In this document: positions 37,101-45,099 of the stretch, one piece after another
Position numbering within the stretch: position 1 is the stretch's first letter
Layout of the letters: every line of letters begins with the position of its first letter
From: Pomphorhynchus laevis
Taxonomy: Eukaryota > Acanthocephala > Palaeacanthocephala > Echinorhynchida > Pomphorhynchidae
Length of the DNA stretch: 64,000 nt
Assembly: GCA_012934845.2 (NCBI GenBank)
Contig: WNNJ02000605.1
Location: 1 to 64,000, forward strand
Direction: 5' to 3'
The notes under the pieces: generated by a model
Told to the model about the DNA's origin: nothing
The model's input: only the letters and a program-made list of their open reading frames with translations
Databases searched by the model: none
Translations under genes and position numbers: made by a program

Positions 37101-38850
37101 ACCTTTCATCAAACTGGCAAGTCGAAAAAGATAACGACATTATATGGAGAGCAAATGCCTTGAGTCTCCATTGGCTTTCGATCGAAATCGAAAGATAGAA
37201 GACGGTGTTGAGAGACGCTTTGAATTCGATACGGTCATTACGGTGCACAACTAACAATTCAGCCCACACTCGCAATTGTTCAACTTTGCTCGCAGAAGTA
37301 TGAACGGAACTTCACTACCCGACTGATTGCACGTTTCAATCGCCGGACGAAATACAAAGATCTAGGATCCTGTCAAGTTACTCTATACTAACTCACATTA
37401 TGATATTATAGAGCGATCAAATGGGATAGAGGATACAATATCAGCAGGATTTCTAACGATATCGTCAGGACATCGAATCGACGGAAAACGTGATGAATCT
37501 TCAAATAATGAAGCTGTCTGATAGCGAAGCCTATCAAGTCATTGCTCATTAAAATTCAGATGATCAGCACATGCAGACGACAAATTATGCTCTACTAGAT
37601 GCACACGCTGAAAGCGAACGACAAATTAAGAATGAGATCCGGCGTGAAATCCCAACGCAAGAATTTAAACGATCTGGACGAAGAAAAAAGACTCCACTAT
37701 ACTTCTCATATTACCAAGTTGGAGTGAATGACCTTATAAACTATTCATGATTTTAGATGTTTGAATAAAGCCATTCATTTAAAGCTTTTATTGGTTCAAT
37801 ATAGATTTTCGTTTATTTAATACTTTATTTAGTAAAGAATTATTGGAGTTGGATCAAAGCAAAGAGCAAATGTTTTGATATTTCGCTAACTTCTGTTATA
37901 ATCTTCTGAAAATCACAATGTTTTGTAAATGTATATGCTTATATTAAAACTTTATTTAGTCATTTAATTATTTAATTGTATTAGCTAATTAATAATTAAT
38001 TAGTTAATTAAAAATTAACTAATTAATTATTTGCTTTTTATTTGTCGCTTTTTTATTTAATTTTTTGTTTAGTTTTTATCTTTATAACAACAAAGTATAA
38101 ATAAATATAAATATATTAATATAATATAAATCACATCTATGAACATATAGATGAATCATTTTTGAGACTAAAGACACTTTAGCTTTGCTGTTTTCAAATG
38201 TCTTATCATTACTATTGTGTTTATGTACCCATTTCTTTATATTATGATTGCAAGAAAGATATGCCGTGCGTCAAAGTCTCCGACTAATCAATGATGATGT
38301 TGACTGAGGCTATGTGAAGATAATAATCATAATTTTTTGAAATTATTGGAAGTACGGCTTCATAAGAGAAAATCCGAAAGCCGTAAGAAATCTTAAATAA
38401 TACATCATAATAATATAATAGTGTCACGGTATATGAATGACTAAATGTTATATTATATATTATAAATATTATATTTTATATTAAATATATATTTTATTAT
38501 TTTAAAAACGCAAATTGTTTAATTAACGATGTCGATTTAATTAAAGATGTTGTTCTTTGATGAACGACATCAAACTAATCAGACTAATCTTTATCCTAAT
38601 CAAGTTAAATTAGCCAGTTATTTTTGCAAAGTAGTTTGAAGGATCAACAATTAAGCATTACCGCCGTGCTCCGGAAATGACTGCAATATTTCCTTCGAAT
38701 AAGATAATGCTTTCTTGTATTGTTTGTTTTCGTAGCATCGCTAAATCAAAATTATTCCAAATGAGCAACAATATGCAAATTGCCAATTACTCCTATTTTT
38801 CTAAATAGATTTTGCTCTTTGGTAGGTAATTCTTGAGAAGCTGAGGGCAT
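13134..38850 (-). CDS. NAA15: N-alpha-acetyltransferase 15, NatA auxiliary (TPR) subunit
   Basis: This is the non-catalytic subunit of NatA. In known NatA it wraps the catalytic NAA10 in TPR helices and docks it at the ribosome exit tunnel for co-translational N-terminal acetylation. Exons (- strand): 38850-38791, 38740-38662, 33477-33284, 33232-33164, 27868-27734, 27412-27265, 24496-24284, 24238-24138, 22299-22248, 22192-22035, 21987-21835, 21787-21659, 19361-19212, 17556-17284, 17233-17125, 17069-16971, 14362-14204, 13276-13134. All phases agree and total 2424 nt (807 codons plus stop). Landmarks shared with animal NAA15, recalled not searched: RCYENKQY...FPEHG-ETLAMRG (residues 21-52), YVDAIKAYRNALKWDS (to 111), ETRYKI (135), DTADKYINSKCTKYLL (about 422-437), DFHTYC (508-513), then a K/Q-rich linker (about 560-630). 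The C-terminus is shorter than human (866 aa), and roughly 16 residues are missing across the last intron, so a small exon may be overlooked. Splice sites are GT-AG except intron 10, GC-AG (22034-21988). The start is the first ATG before the conserved N-terminus (MPSASQELPTKEQNLFRK). Confidence 0.93.
13277..14203 (-). other. NAA15 last intron (927 nt)
   Basis: AT-rich with no element recognised. Comparison with human NAA15 as I recall it suggests about 16 residues (around MVYYLDPSS) missing between the flanking exons. Both flanking splice phases are 1, so an exon of 3n nt could hide here. I could not find a convincing one. Confidence 0.4.
14951..15444. repeat. 53-bp direct repeats bounding a 494-bp unit
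   Basis: The same 53 bp (TTTTACAATTTAATACTGTA onward) occurs without mismatch at 14951-15003 and 15392-15444 inside NAA15 intron 16. The enclosed 388 bp is AT-rich and non-coding. The identity suggests recent origin, by segmental duplication or as a very small terminal-repeat element. No primer-binding or polypurine motif is evident. Confidence 0.7.
15445..16970. other. Remainder of NAA15 intron 16
   Basis: Open + strand frames (for example 15784-16035) and - strand frame 16252-16067 are present without convincing homology. Low GC. No element termini were seen. Confidence 0.35.
17786..18232 (-). mobile_element. CR1/L2-group LINE copy with internal deletion
   Basis: Read down from 18232, the copy gives RT palm sequence (SYLSDRSF, then GVPQGSVLGPLLFSLLLGD) and jumps at about 18025 straight into the 3' terminal coding region and 3' UTR of the family. 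Roughly the last half of the RT is thus missing. The hairpin GCGTGCGCTGGCACGC, AATAAA and T6 end are intact (17786-17830). It sits in NAA15 intron 13 in the same orientation as the gene. Confidence 0.85.
18233..19211. other. Low-complexity part of NAA15 intron 13
   Basis: Consists largely of TATTAT-like low-complexity runs (especially 18785-18965). No gene or element is recognised. Confidence 0.5.
19770..20285. repeat. Diverged two-copy direct repeat in NAA15 intron 12
   Basis: Two blocks correspond in order: GAGTGAGACCATTCC (19775-19789) with GAGTGATACCATTCC (about 20135-20149), and ACTAATCATTTAAGCCAGA (about 19852) with the same string at about 20165. The following segments (AAGTACCGTTT, TCATC, GCCAGAT, GGATGCAG) also agree. 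The offsets differ (about 360 and 313 bp), so there was an indel after duplication. Function is unknown; it may be an old mobile element inserted in tandem. Confidence 0.55.
20370..20530 (-). mobile_element. CR1/L2-group LINE RT scrap with a fold-back
   Basis: The right part reads on the - strand as FNVMQYANDILIY, a mutated YADD box, and the left part as the downstream DKSKI segment. Between them, 25 bp around the YADD codons occur twice in opposite orientation (20437-20462 and 20467-20491), forming a tight hairpin. The fragment is about 160 bp and dead. Confidence 0.7.
20531..21658. other. Rest of NAA15 intron 12
   Basis: AT-rich. A short GC-rich patch at 21008-21055 contains GAGAGCCCACGGGTCGGGTC and may be a relic of a foreign element. 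No gene is recognised. Confidence 0.35.
23060..23309. repeat. 132-bp tandem duplication
   Basis: Unit 23060-23191 is repeated from 23192 to about 23309 with around 10% substitutions and a small insertion. One + strand frame stays open through both units and gives a repeated peptide (MFLVNLNM...SLRYKL...VNLMFISRYT), but base composition and setting (NAA15 intron 8, antisense) do not suggest a gene. Confidence 0.8.
23409..23626 (-). CDS. Exon-like frame in NAA15 intron 8, unknown
   Basis: After a good acceptor (CACGTACACAG) on the - strand there are 71 codons to a TAA. It starts LCSSNPLDILDCHHNRKN and continues KCLERVIEKGYFIPYVM. The entry phase (two bases completing a codon) does not match NAA15 exon 8, which ends in phase 0. 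Read in phase 0 the segment stops after about 10 codons. It is therefore not a normal NAA15 exon. It may be the last exon of a nested gene, an alternative 3' end, or a captured relic. I do not recognise the protein. Confidence 0.3.
23627..24137. other. Upper part of NAA15 intron 8
   Basis: AT-rich. No element or exon could be supported. Confidence 0.4.
24497..26530. other. NAA15 intron 6, AT-rich part
   Basis: Low-complexity and self-complementary stretches (for example AGTACTTTTAAAATACT around 24740-24830, and TAAACAACTAGTT repeats at 25535-25580). A short perfect hairpin lies at 25601-25628. No gene is recognised. Confidence 0.45.
26531..26921. mobile_element. Long fold-back element in NAA15 intron 6
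   Basis: AATTTTAAGTTGATATACCT at 26531 is matched in inverse complement at the other end (26921). Imperfect pairing runs inward for about 180 bp on each side, including CCTCATCAG/CTGATGAGG and CTTTTAATGTTG/CAACATTAAAAG. It resembles the 328-bp element at 5370-5697 in design and in the ACAGGTA and GTACGCT-like motifs, so both probably belong to one superfamily of non-autonomous fold-back elements. Confidence 0.75.
27869..28714. other. Lower part of NAA15 intron 4
   Basis: Low-complexity AT-rich sequence ending in repeats of TACAAAATATATGTA that also occur at about 30068. The latter may be remains of a target-site duplication around the LINE at 28715-29960. Confidence 0.4.
28715..29960 (+). 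mobile_element. LINE RT and C-terminal zinc-knuckle fragment
   Basis: The same family as the fuller copy at 41850-45090. It begins at the RT palm (FVDLVNQTILLKKLAF), keeps an intact catalytic box VLYADDLVIM at about 28966-28995, and ends with a C-terminal domain in frame 29365-29799: FQEKLSRVDPEYFLMPAYTQ, then a cysteine cluster CVCRYC...LLHIFVC. Stops and frame changes separate these parts. It is inserted in NAA15 intron 4 opposite to the gene. A TACAAAATATATGTAAT direct repeat flanks it at about 28682 and 30068, consistent with a target-site duplication. Confidence 0.75.
30470..30880 (-). mobile_element. Fragment of an unclassified RT element
   Basis: In reverse complement this region matches 48085-48330 closely, from a segment encoding NARKIRSAAGPS to one encoding the LIPLSKT region. 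It is the N-terminal finger/palm part of an RT family that also has a C-terminal piece at 51490-52060. It ends against the next LINE with TCGGCATTAATT duplicated (about 30857 and 30871). The reading frame is broken. Confidence 0.6.
30881..32990 (-). mobile_element. LINE with AP-like endonuclease and RT, degenerate
   Basis: Runs down from about 32990. The AP-endonuclease part shows LVILSDFNTHVGSDSSTWKG and VLGRNGISDLN (32559-32368). Connecting sequence follows (MCGTMRASS..., 32182-31967; MSYQSVEAVDKYR, 31912-31718). The RT fingers/palm read VVPIFKKSYRN, EEQ-like LQDEQCCLSPGRGTTDQF (31412-31173) and CFVYWEKTFDRVS (31245-31033). The end reads TYGHELWVMTER in broken frames near 30950. The catalytic YADD segment is missing, so there was an internal deletion around 31000. 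At least six frame changes are present. It is an old copy in NAA15 intron 4, same orientation as the gene. Confidence 0.75.
33956..34117. mobile_element. Fold-back MITE, copy 3
   Basis: Left terminus TAATTATTGGGGCTGGATC, right terminus GATCCAGCTCTAATAATTC. The GATATTTCGCTAACTTCTGT arm and its complement flank a short AT core. Same family as 12483-12646. It lies just outside the gypsy fossil in NAA15 intron 2. Confidence 0.85.
36146..36290. repeat. Fold-back inverted repeat, ~68-bp arms
   Basis: Arms 36146-36213 and 36223-36290 are inverse complements with only a few mismatches around a 9-bp centre. It lies within the span of the gypsy fossil. The near-perfect arms are much better preserved than the surrounding fossil, so the fold-back arose late. 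Confidence 0.85.
36825..36897. repeat. Fold-back inverted repeat, 33-bp arms
   Basis: Arms 36825-36857 and 36865-36897 pair with one mismatch around a 7-bp centre. It is the second such palindrome within the gypsy fossil span. Confidence 0.9.
37833..37920. mobile_element. Fold-back MITE, left half
   Basis: TAAAGAATTATTGGAGTTGG followed by ATCAAAG and GATATTTCGCTAACTTCTGT. Pairing stops after the centre, so the right arm is lost. With copy 3 it brackets the gypsy fossil, probably by chance. Confidence 0.75.
37921..38661. other. Upper part of NAA15 intron 2
   Basis: Low-complexity AT-rich sequence; no gene or element is recognised. The donor of NAA15 exon 2 is at 38661. Confidence 0.45.
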
Positions 38851-39267
38851 CGGGCCTCAATGCCTTTTAAAATCTAAAAATGAATATAAGTCATCGTCTT
38901 TCGCCACTATATTTCAATTTATTTTTAGAGGATTATCACATAATTTCTTCATTTAAGTAAAGTCCAAATATTGACTTATAAATATGGGATTTCGCATTCT
39001 TTTCGGGACTATTAAAGTCTATATTATAGACATCTACATTGATATCTGCAAACGTATTTGCTATTTGGAATCCGTAGTTTTATTCTGTAAGGACGTGATT
39101 GTTAATGTAGGACGAACAATTGTTAAACTGTTAATATTAATTTAAAGATAATTAAATTATTAAATTAATATGAACATTATGTAATATATTACATTATAAT
39201 ATTATATTATATATAACATCATATTATATAACATTGAATTATAATATGAAACATATTGTAATATTAT
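38851..39267. other. NAA15 5' flank
   Basis: About 415 bp separate the NAA15 start codon from the next LINE. The promoter and 5' UTR must lie here or beyond the LINE. No TATA box or CpG-rich patch stands out in this AT-rich segment. Confidence 0.4.
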
Positions 39268-40800
39268 GAACATTTTAATCGGCTAAAAATAGTTCAGGTC
39301 CTGATGGTATTCCTAGTATATTATTACGCAAAGTTGAATCAAATATATATCTTCCGCTTTTTGATATTTACTACTGGTCCTTGAGAACTGGCATAATCCC
39401 AGATATGTGGAAGGCATTAGTCATTCTAGTTTTCAAAAAGTTGGATAAGGTAAATCCTTAAAATTATCGGCAAGTAAGTTTGACATATATTGCTTGCAAG
39501 GTGATGGAGAAACTGATCCTGAGGTATATATTTTCTCATGTGGATAAATTCAATATTTGTCTAATAAACAGCATGGGTTTAGAAAACATCACTCCAATTT
39601 AACTAATTTAACATTAGCACGCGAAAACTAGGCCGGTTTTGTAGATCAAGGGTTGCCGGTTTATGTCGTCTTTGTTGATTTGTTCAAAGCTTTTGATCGG
39701 GTCGTTCATCCAATTTTACGGTGGAAACTTGGAAATTACGGATTCTTAAAGCACGTTTGTCTCTGGATACGTGAATTCTCGAGTAGACGTTCCTTTGCTG
39801 TGCGAGTTAGTGAGTCTCTTTCTGAATGGTTTTATCTCACTCAAGGTGTTCCTCAAGGCTGTATCCTTAATCCCACTTTGTTTAATATCTACATCAACGA
39901 AATCGCTGAAAATGTTACATGCCAGTGCCTATTATACACCGATGACATCAAACTGTGGTGCCCTTTATTTCATGGTTGTTCTAGCTCTCTCCTACTACAA
40001 TCAGATTTGGATAAAGTAAGTAGTTGATGTTCATCACACGACTTAGTAATCAATGTTAGTAAATGTCGACATATAAGAATTGGTCAATCCCGATTACCTT
40101 CCCCTTCTTATCAATTCAGCTCAACAGTTATCAAATCAGTAAATCACTTTACTGATCTAGGTGTTTTTATCTTCTCCAATTTAAAATCTCGTCTTCATTC
40201 TTCTGCAATTATTGCAAAATGCCGTAGAATTTTAGGATTTCTTCATCGAAACGTTGGACGACTTGAGCCAAAGGCTTTACGCGTTGTATATTCAAGTCTC
40301 TTAAAATCACATATGCTCTCTGCATCTCACGCGACACACCCTCAACTGAAATCAGAAATGAGTGAATTCGACAGCATTTTGAGAAGAGTCACGCACTTGG
40401 TTTCGGTAACTCGCTCCATTCCTTATCCAGTTAGACTAAATGCGTTGTGTATAAGATCTATTGTATGCGATCTGTTGATTGCAGATCTTACATTAATGTG
40501 GATGTCGCTGCGCGTGCCTAACCACCCGTGTAAGCAGCTGTTCTGTCTTTGTGAATCCTCAATGTTACGTGGACACGATCTATGTTTTAAGCATCGCTCA
40601 AAGCATCGAACAAATTGCACGACAGTGATGGATCGCGTCTGTAAACGATGGAATGGATTATCACCTGGTGTGATCAACAGCTCTTCTGCTGCGCAATTCA
40701 AAGAACGCCTTAAGCTTGATCTCGTGAACTCGATGTTTTTTTTTCGTTTTTTTCTGTTTTTTTTTCTCTCTGTTTTTTATTCGATGTGATGCTTCCTTAC
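39268..40800 (+). mobile_element. CR1-group LINE, RT half
   Basis: Starts in the RT fingers (SSGPDGIPSILLRKVESN), continues FKKLDKVNP, then frame 39653-40027 with VYVVFVDLFKAFDRVVHP, GVPQGCILNPTLFNIYINE and the catalytic box LLYTDDIKLW (YTDD for YADD; both aspartates kept). The thumb and C-terminus are in frames to 40789, including LRGHDLCFKHRSKH and MDRVCKRWNGLSPGVINS. Only a few stops or frameshifts are seen, so the copy is moderately young. Same family as 46650-47780 (-) and 55815-56790 (+). The endonuclease is absent (5' truncation). The 3' UTR is T-rich. Confidence 0.85.
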
Positions 40801-41279
40801 GAGCTTCAGCTCCCTTGGAAGTCGACATATAATACTAATGAAGAGTGGTCCCGCTACATCATCGGGTGCCCCTACGTCTTTCGACAACGCGATCTTGTGA
40901 CTTTAATAATAACACTTATTTAAAGTGACACTTATCTCGTCACTATATTTGGATTTATCATAATTGACATATACTGTAAATGAAAAACAAATTTGCAGAA
41001 AGTGAGTCGTTTCGCCATAGTCTAGCTCATCACTAGGAGAAACACTAATGATGCAGTGAATATACGTCATCAGTGGAATGTATCTTTTACTAATAATCTA
41101 AAATATGCCGAAACGGCTTTACCGAAAAATTGTTTTTCATTTGCAGTATTTGCCAATTACCCCAGAAGTTCAGACAAATTTGCCATCCTTCCATTGATTC
41201 ACTTAGGGTCTGTCATATTTCAAAGGTTCCAATCACAGTGGACGATTGAGGGTAGTCTCGACATAAGGTGCTAAAAATC
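40801..41279. other. LINE 3' flank, unassigned
   Basis: Probably begins with the 3' UTR of the preceding LINE. Frame 41056-41274 (+) is open without recognisable homology. Confidence 0.35.
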
Positions 41280-41663
41280 ATATCATTTGATCAGGAGAAC
41301 GTCTATGAGAAAAGAAGACTAGTCCCGAGATAGCCCAGGTCCACCAAAGACGCACCAAAACGTTATCTCTTAATGACATGCGTTGGCCCGTATATGTGTC
41401 CATCATGCTCTCTTCGAGACATTATTAAATCTATTTAAGTCGAATCCAGAAGCCCAGTTGACCGAAATGATTAAACCCAGGTATATTGCTTGATGTGAAA
41501 AGAAAGGGAGGGGTTGATTCGTCATAATGGAGGAGAAAGCCAAAGTAATTGCCATTCTCTTTAACTTTTTTCTTGTTGCAAATGTGTCATGAAAGGCAAT
41601 CACCTGCTTCTTGTAAGGAGTAAGAAGTAGGTTGGATGATTTTGCAGCTATCGATATTTTCAT
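41280..41663 (-). mobile_element. LINE RT thumb fragment
   Basis: The - strand frame 41663-41403 reads SSNLLLTPYKKQVIAFHDTF and AIYLGLIISVNWASGFDLN, corresponding to the K-T-E and YLGVILD segments that follow the YADD box in many LINE RTs. The clade is not determined. Short, isolated and dead. Confidence 0.6.
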
Positions 41664-41755
41664 AAGTTCAATTTATATAATTTATTTCTATACGAAATTT
41701 ATTTACAAGTCATTGTTTTATTATGAGAACGTAATTGTTCATTTATTATTACAAC

Positions 41756-41846
41756 TTATGGTCATACGTATGGTTATATACGTATGGTTATACGTATGGT
41801 TATATTATTACAACGTATGGTTATTATTACAACGTATGGTTTCACG
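41756..41846. repeat. TATGGTTATACG-type tandem repeat before a LINE ORF1
   Basis: Six irregular units of about 12-21 bp, each containing TATGG and often TTATACG, run directly into the ATG-containing start of the LINE ORF1 at about 41842. Probably the 5' UTR of that LINE. Confidence 0.65.
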
Positions 41847-44800
41847 TAGTGTTATGGCCACTAGGAATTTGTCGGGAAGTTCCACTCCTCTCACGGTCAT
41901 TCAGGTTGTGGACCGTCAGGCTCGACGAGCTTCTAATGTTATTATTAAAGGTTTACCTGTGACAACTGATAAAGTTGGAAATGTGAAAGAGTTGCTCGCT
42001 TCCTTAAATGTTCATCTGGATTACAGCACCCCACTGAATATCTATCAATTTTTAGCTCATAAGACTGATTCTCCACTATGGCTTATACTTTCGACCAATG
42101 AAATGACTACTTCTAATATCCTTAAGCGTTGTTGATGCTTAAATAACTGCGAGCGGTTTCATAATGTCTTTGTAAGTGCCGACCTCTTTCCGGCCGAACT
42201 AGATGCTCACAGGGATCTTCTGAATCAACTCAGGGCTGCCAGTACGGCAAATCTTTCGGAACAATTCACTCTTCGCAACAATTCACTCTTCGCAACAATA
42301 GAGTGTTGCGCTTGGTCACGCGTCCAAACCCTCCTAACAACGAGAAAGGTGAGGTTTTAGTGTGTACATCTTCGATATGACAGTTGCAGACCCTTCCGCG
42401 TACTGAGTTGAGTGTACATTTACGTCGTCTATTGCTATTCAATGTGGAGGGTCTTGAGACGCTTTTAAAGGAGGGTTTTCGTAGTTATATGGTTTCGCTT
42501 GATATTGTCATTCTTCTGGAAACGTTTGCTTCTTCTCTGATTGAAGTAAACCCTTTCTACACTTTTGATATCTTGGCCACCCTGGGCGATCGTGGTAGAC
42601 CTCGAGGAGGTGTTGTGCTGGCTGTCAATAGGGCGTTTATTGATTGGTCTTTCAAGACTTCTAATAACGTCGTGTTCTTCAAGTCCCCTGGTCTGGATAT
42701 TGTCGCATGCTACTTTAGTCTTTCGCTTGATGCCAGTGATATTAGCATGAATTATCCGAACTTCTTGCGGATTTCTATCATGAGAACCCGTAACTAGTAT
42801 CAGGTGACTTCAATGATCCTTCAAATAAGTCTTTGAAGCTCGCAATTCTAAAGAAGTTCTTCTTATCGCACAGTTTAAGTTTCCACGCTCCTGATGAGGG
42901 TTGGACATTTGAGTTTGGTAAATTTAAAAGTTGTCTCGATGTGATTTTCTCAAACATAAGCGTTCCTGATATGTGTTTGGATTTCAATACAGCTTGGGCG
43001 TTGCGTAGGGAACATAAACCCGTGATATGCGTTATTGACAGTGTTTCATTATCCTTCAGTGATTCTAGCAATACTCAACAAAAAAGTAGGCGAATTATGG
43101 CAGAGGCGCTTGACGCTGATATTATTAATTCGTCTGTGAATCTTCTGAGGGTTGGTAAAATGACAAAGAGCTATTATGAGTTACGTCACTCGCTGTTATC
43201 GTCGTGCTCGATTCCAAATAGGCTCAGGATAATATCAAATGGATTACCTGTGTATTCGAAGTATTTACAGCGAATCTTACTATCTTGGTACAAAAGTGAC
43301 AATCCGGCGATATCTATAGCAGACTTTGTAAACCTGCGTAGATTCTATTCGACGCACGTAAAACTATTGAAAATCCAGAATTCAAGAAGGGAAGAGGATA
43401 GAATTCTTCGAAAAGCGGAAACACTCTTTGGTTGGTGCGCCCTAAAAAGTGCAAACTTGCGTCTCGAATTCCATTTGGGAAGTTAGGAATCTCCATTTTG
43501 TAGACGTTCTGGCCTCCTCAAATCCGTCAGATTTTAGCGCAGATGAGTGCTCGTTGAAGTGCGCAGATGATCGCGATCCTCTTAATGTTCCCTTTAGTCA
43601 GACTGAGATCGAAAACTGTTTCTACCGCATGGCCGCTAAGAAAGCTGCAGGAATTGATCATTTATCTCCGATAACTGGCATGACGGTATTATCAAGATTT
43701 TATTCAAAGGCTCGAGTTATCCGACATGTAAGGATTCTTATCGAGGTATAACTTTATAATACCACTCAAATAAGATTATATCTAGTTTAATGGCATCTGG
43801 AATGACAAGTTTTCGTAGCACCCTCCTTCCTCAGAAACAACATGGTTTTTGAACGAATATTTCCACTACAAGTGGTTTCATGGTTCTTCGGTCAGCTGTT
43901 CGTTATGTTTCCATTATTTTTTTTGTATTCTGTATTTGTAGACTTCGCTAAAGCCTTTGATTCGCTTGATAGGTCTTTATTGCTAACAAAACTCCACCAA
44001 AAGGCCAATGTAGATAAACGCTTCCTTCTTCTTCTTCTCGAACGACTCATGAAACCAAGTTCTTTAAGAATTTATGACGGAGTGAATTACTCTCAGCCTT
44101 TGATGGCTAATCGAAGAGTACATCAAGGCGATCCTCTTAGTCCCGTATTATTTTCCTTGTTCCTGATGTGCTTTACTGATCATATCAGCGCTGCTGTACC
44201 TATGGTGGTGGTGATATTGTACACTTACGATCTCGCTTTGCTAACGGCAGATAAAAGTTTAGCTCAATTGGCCATTTCAGCGTTCGACAGCTTTTGTGAA
44301 GGCAATAAGTTAGTTATCAACGCAGCAAAAACTAAAAGCGTTAAATTCCGAAAAGGTGGACCACGGTGTCGAAATGATAGGCTATTGTTAAAGAGGGCTC
44401 AATTGGAATTCGTAACGTCGTACCGCTATCCGGGTTTCTTGCTTACCTCTCGGTGGTCCTTTAGGAGCAACACTTTAAGACAGTCGGCAAAAATAACCAC
44501 TTCAACTAATGCGGCTTACACATTAGGCAACTTGTCTTTTGAAGGCGCTATCAAATATTTCGACCTTATGTTGCTTCCCGTATTAAGCTATGGTCTGAAA
44601 TGTTTTTGGTTCGATTTGACGGTAGTCGATATCCAAGTGATCGACAAGTGCATTTGGCATTTCATCAAAAGAAATGTGGGAGTGTCTCCTAAATCTTCGT
44701 CAATCGCTGTGGCGGTACTCAGAAGATCAAAACCACTTTCGGTGAAGCTACACGATAGGCACCTCCTTAGTGACACGCCCGCTTACGTAAGAAGTCTTAA

Positions 44801-45090
44801 TCTATTTCAGAGTAAGGTATCTAATTTGAATCCTGAGTTTCTCTTAACCCCTGCATACACAGTATGCGTGGAGAAGTCCTAAATGCCACAAAAGGCCTTT
44901 GGTTTGGCGTCTATCTTTGGACGGCTACCATTCGAGATTTTGTGTCGTACGACTTCCCTTTCACGCTGTTTCAACCGATTGTCGTTGTAAATTTCGCTCA
45001 AATGAATGCTCAGCTCTTTTACATATTTTTGACTGCCTCTTCCTTGCTTCAATCCCTTTGCAGCAGATTGATAGAGGTTTTCTGACGTAG
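41842..45090 (+). mobile_element. Nearly full-length LINE (ORF1, endonuclease, RT, C-terminal knuckle)
   Basis: ORF1 remnant 41842-42133: VVDRQARRASNVIIKGLP, a typical LINE ORF1 RNA-binding segment. AP-endonuclease in 42384-42797 (FNVEGLETLLKEG, LLETF, GDRGRPRGGVVLAVN) and 42833 onward (CLDVIFSN, then REHKPV). Linker to 43486; RT fingers about 43600-43750 (AAKKAAGIDHLSP); RT palm and thumb in 43842-44882 (VDFAKAFDSLDRSLLLTKL, VHQGDPLSPVLFSLFL). The catalytic box reads YTYDLALL instead of YADD, so the first catalytic aspartate is lost. After a one-base frame change near 44862, frame 44899-45090 gives the C-terminal cysteine cluster (CRCKFRSNECSALLHIFDC). About five frame changes in 3.2 kb make it a fairly young dead copy. 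Same family as 28715-29960; clade uncertain (I/R1-like). Confidence 0.85.
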
Positions 45091-45099
45091 CCTGAACGA

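Larger units (their letters stand above)
34224..37815 (+). mobile_element. Gypsy-type LTR retroelement fossil
   Basis: Parts in order on the + strand: gag end with a CCHC zinc knuckle (about 34740-34800), protease region, reverse transcriptase (about 35150-35920, including FSRLDLK and the catalytic YLDD box), RNase H region (about 36300-36650), and integrase (about 36660-37400, with a zinc-binding start and a central DEF/GRDTLSST region). Diverged direct repeats at both ends (about 34224-34300 and 37730-37815) share ATAAACTATTCAT and AAGCTTTTATYGGTTCAA and look like LTR remains; the 3' one contains AATAAA. The element is heavily broken throughout and its ends are worn, so it is old. It sits in NAA15 intron 2, antisense to the gene. 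Confidence 0.8.
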
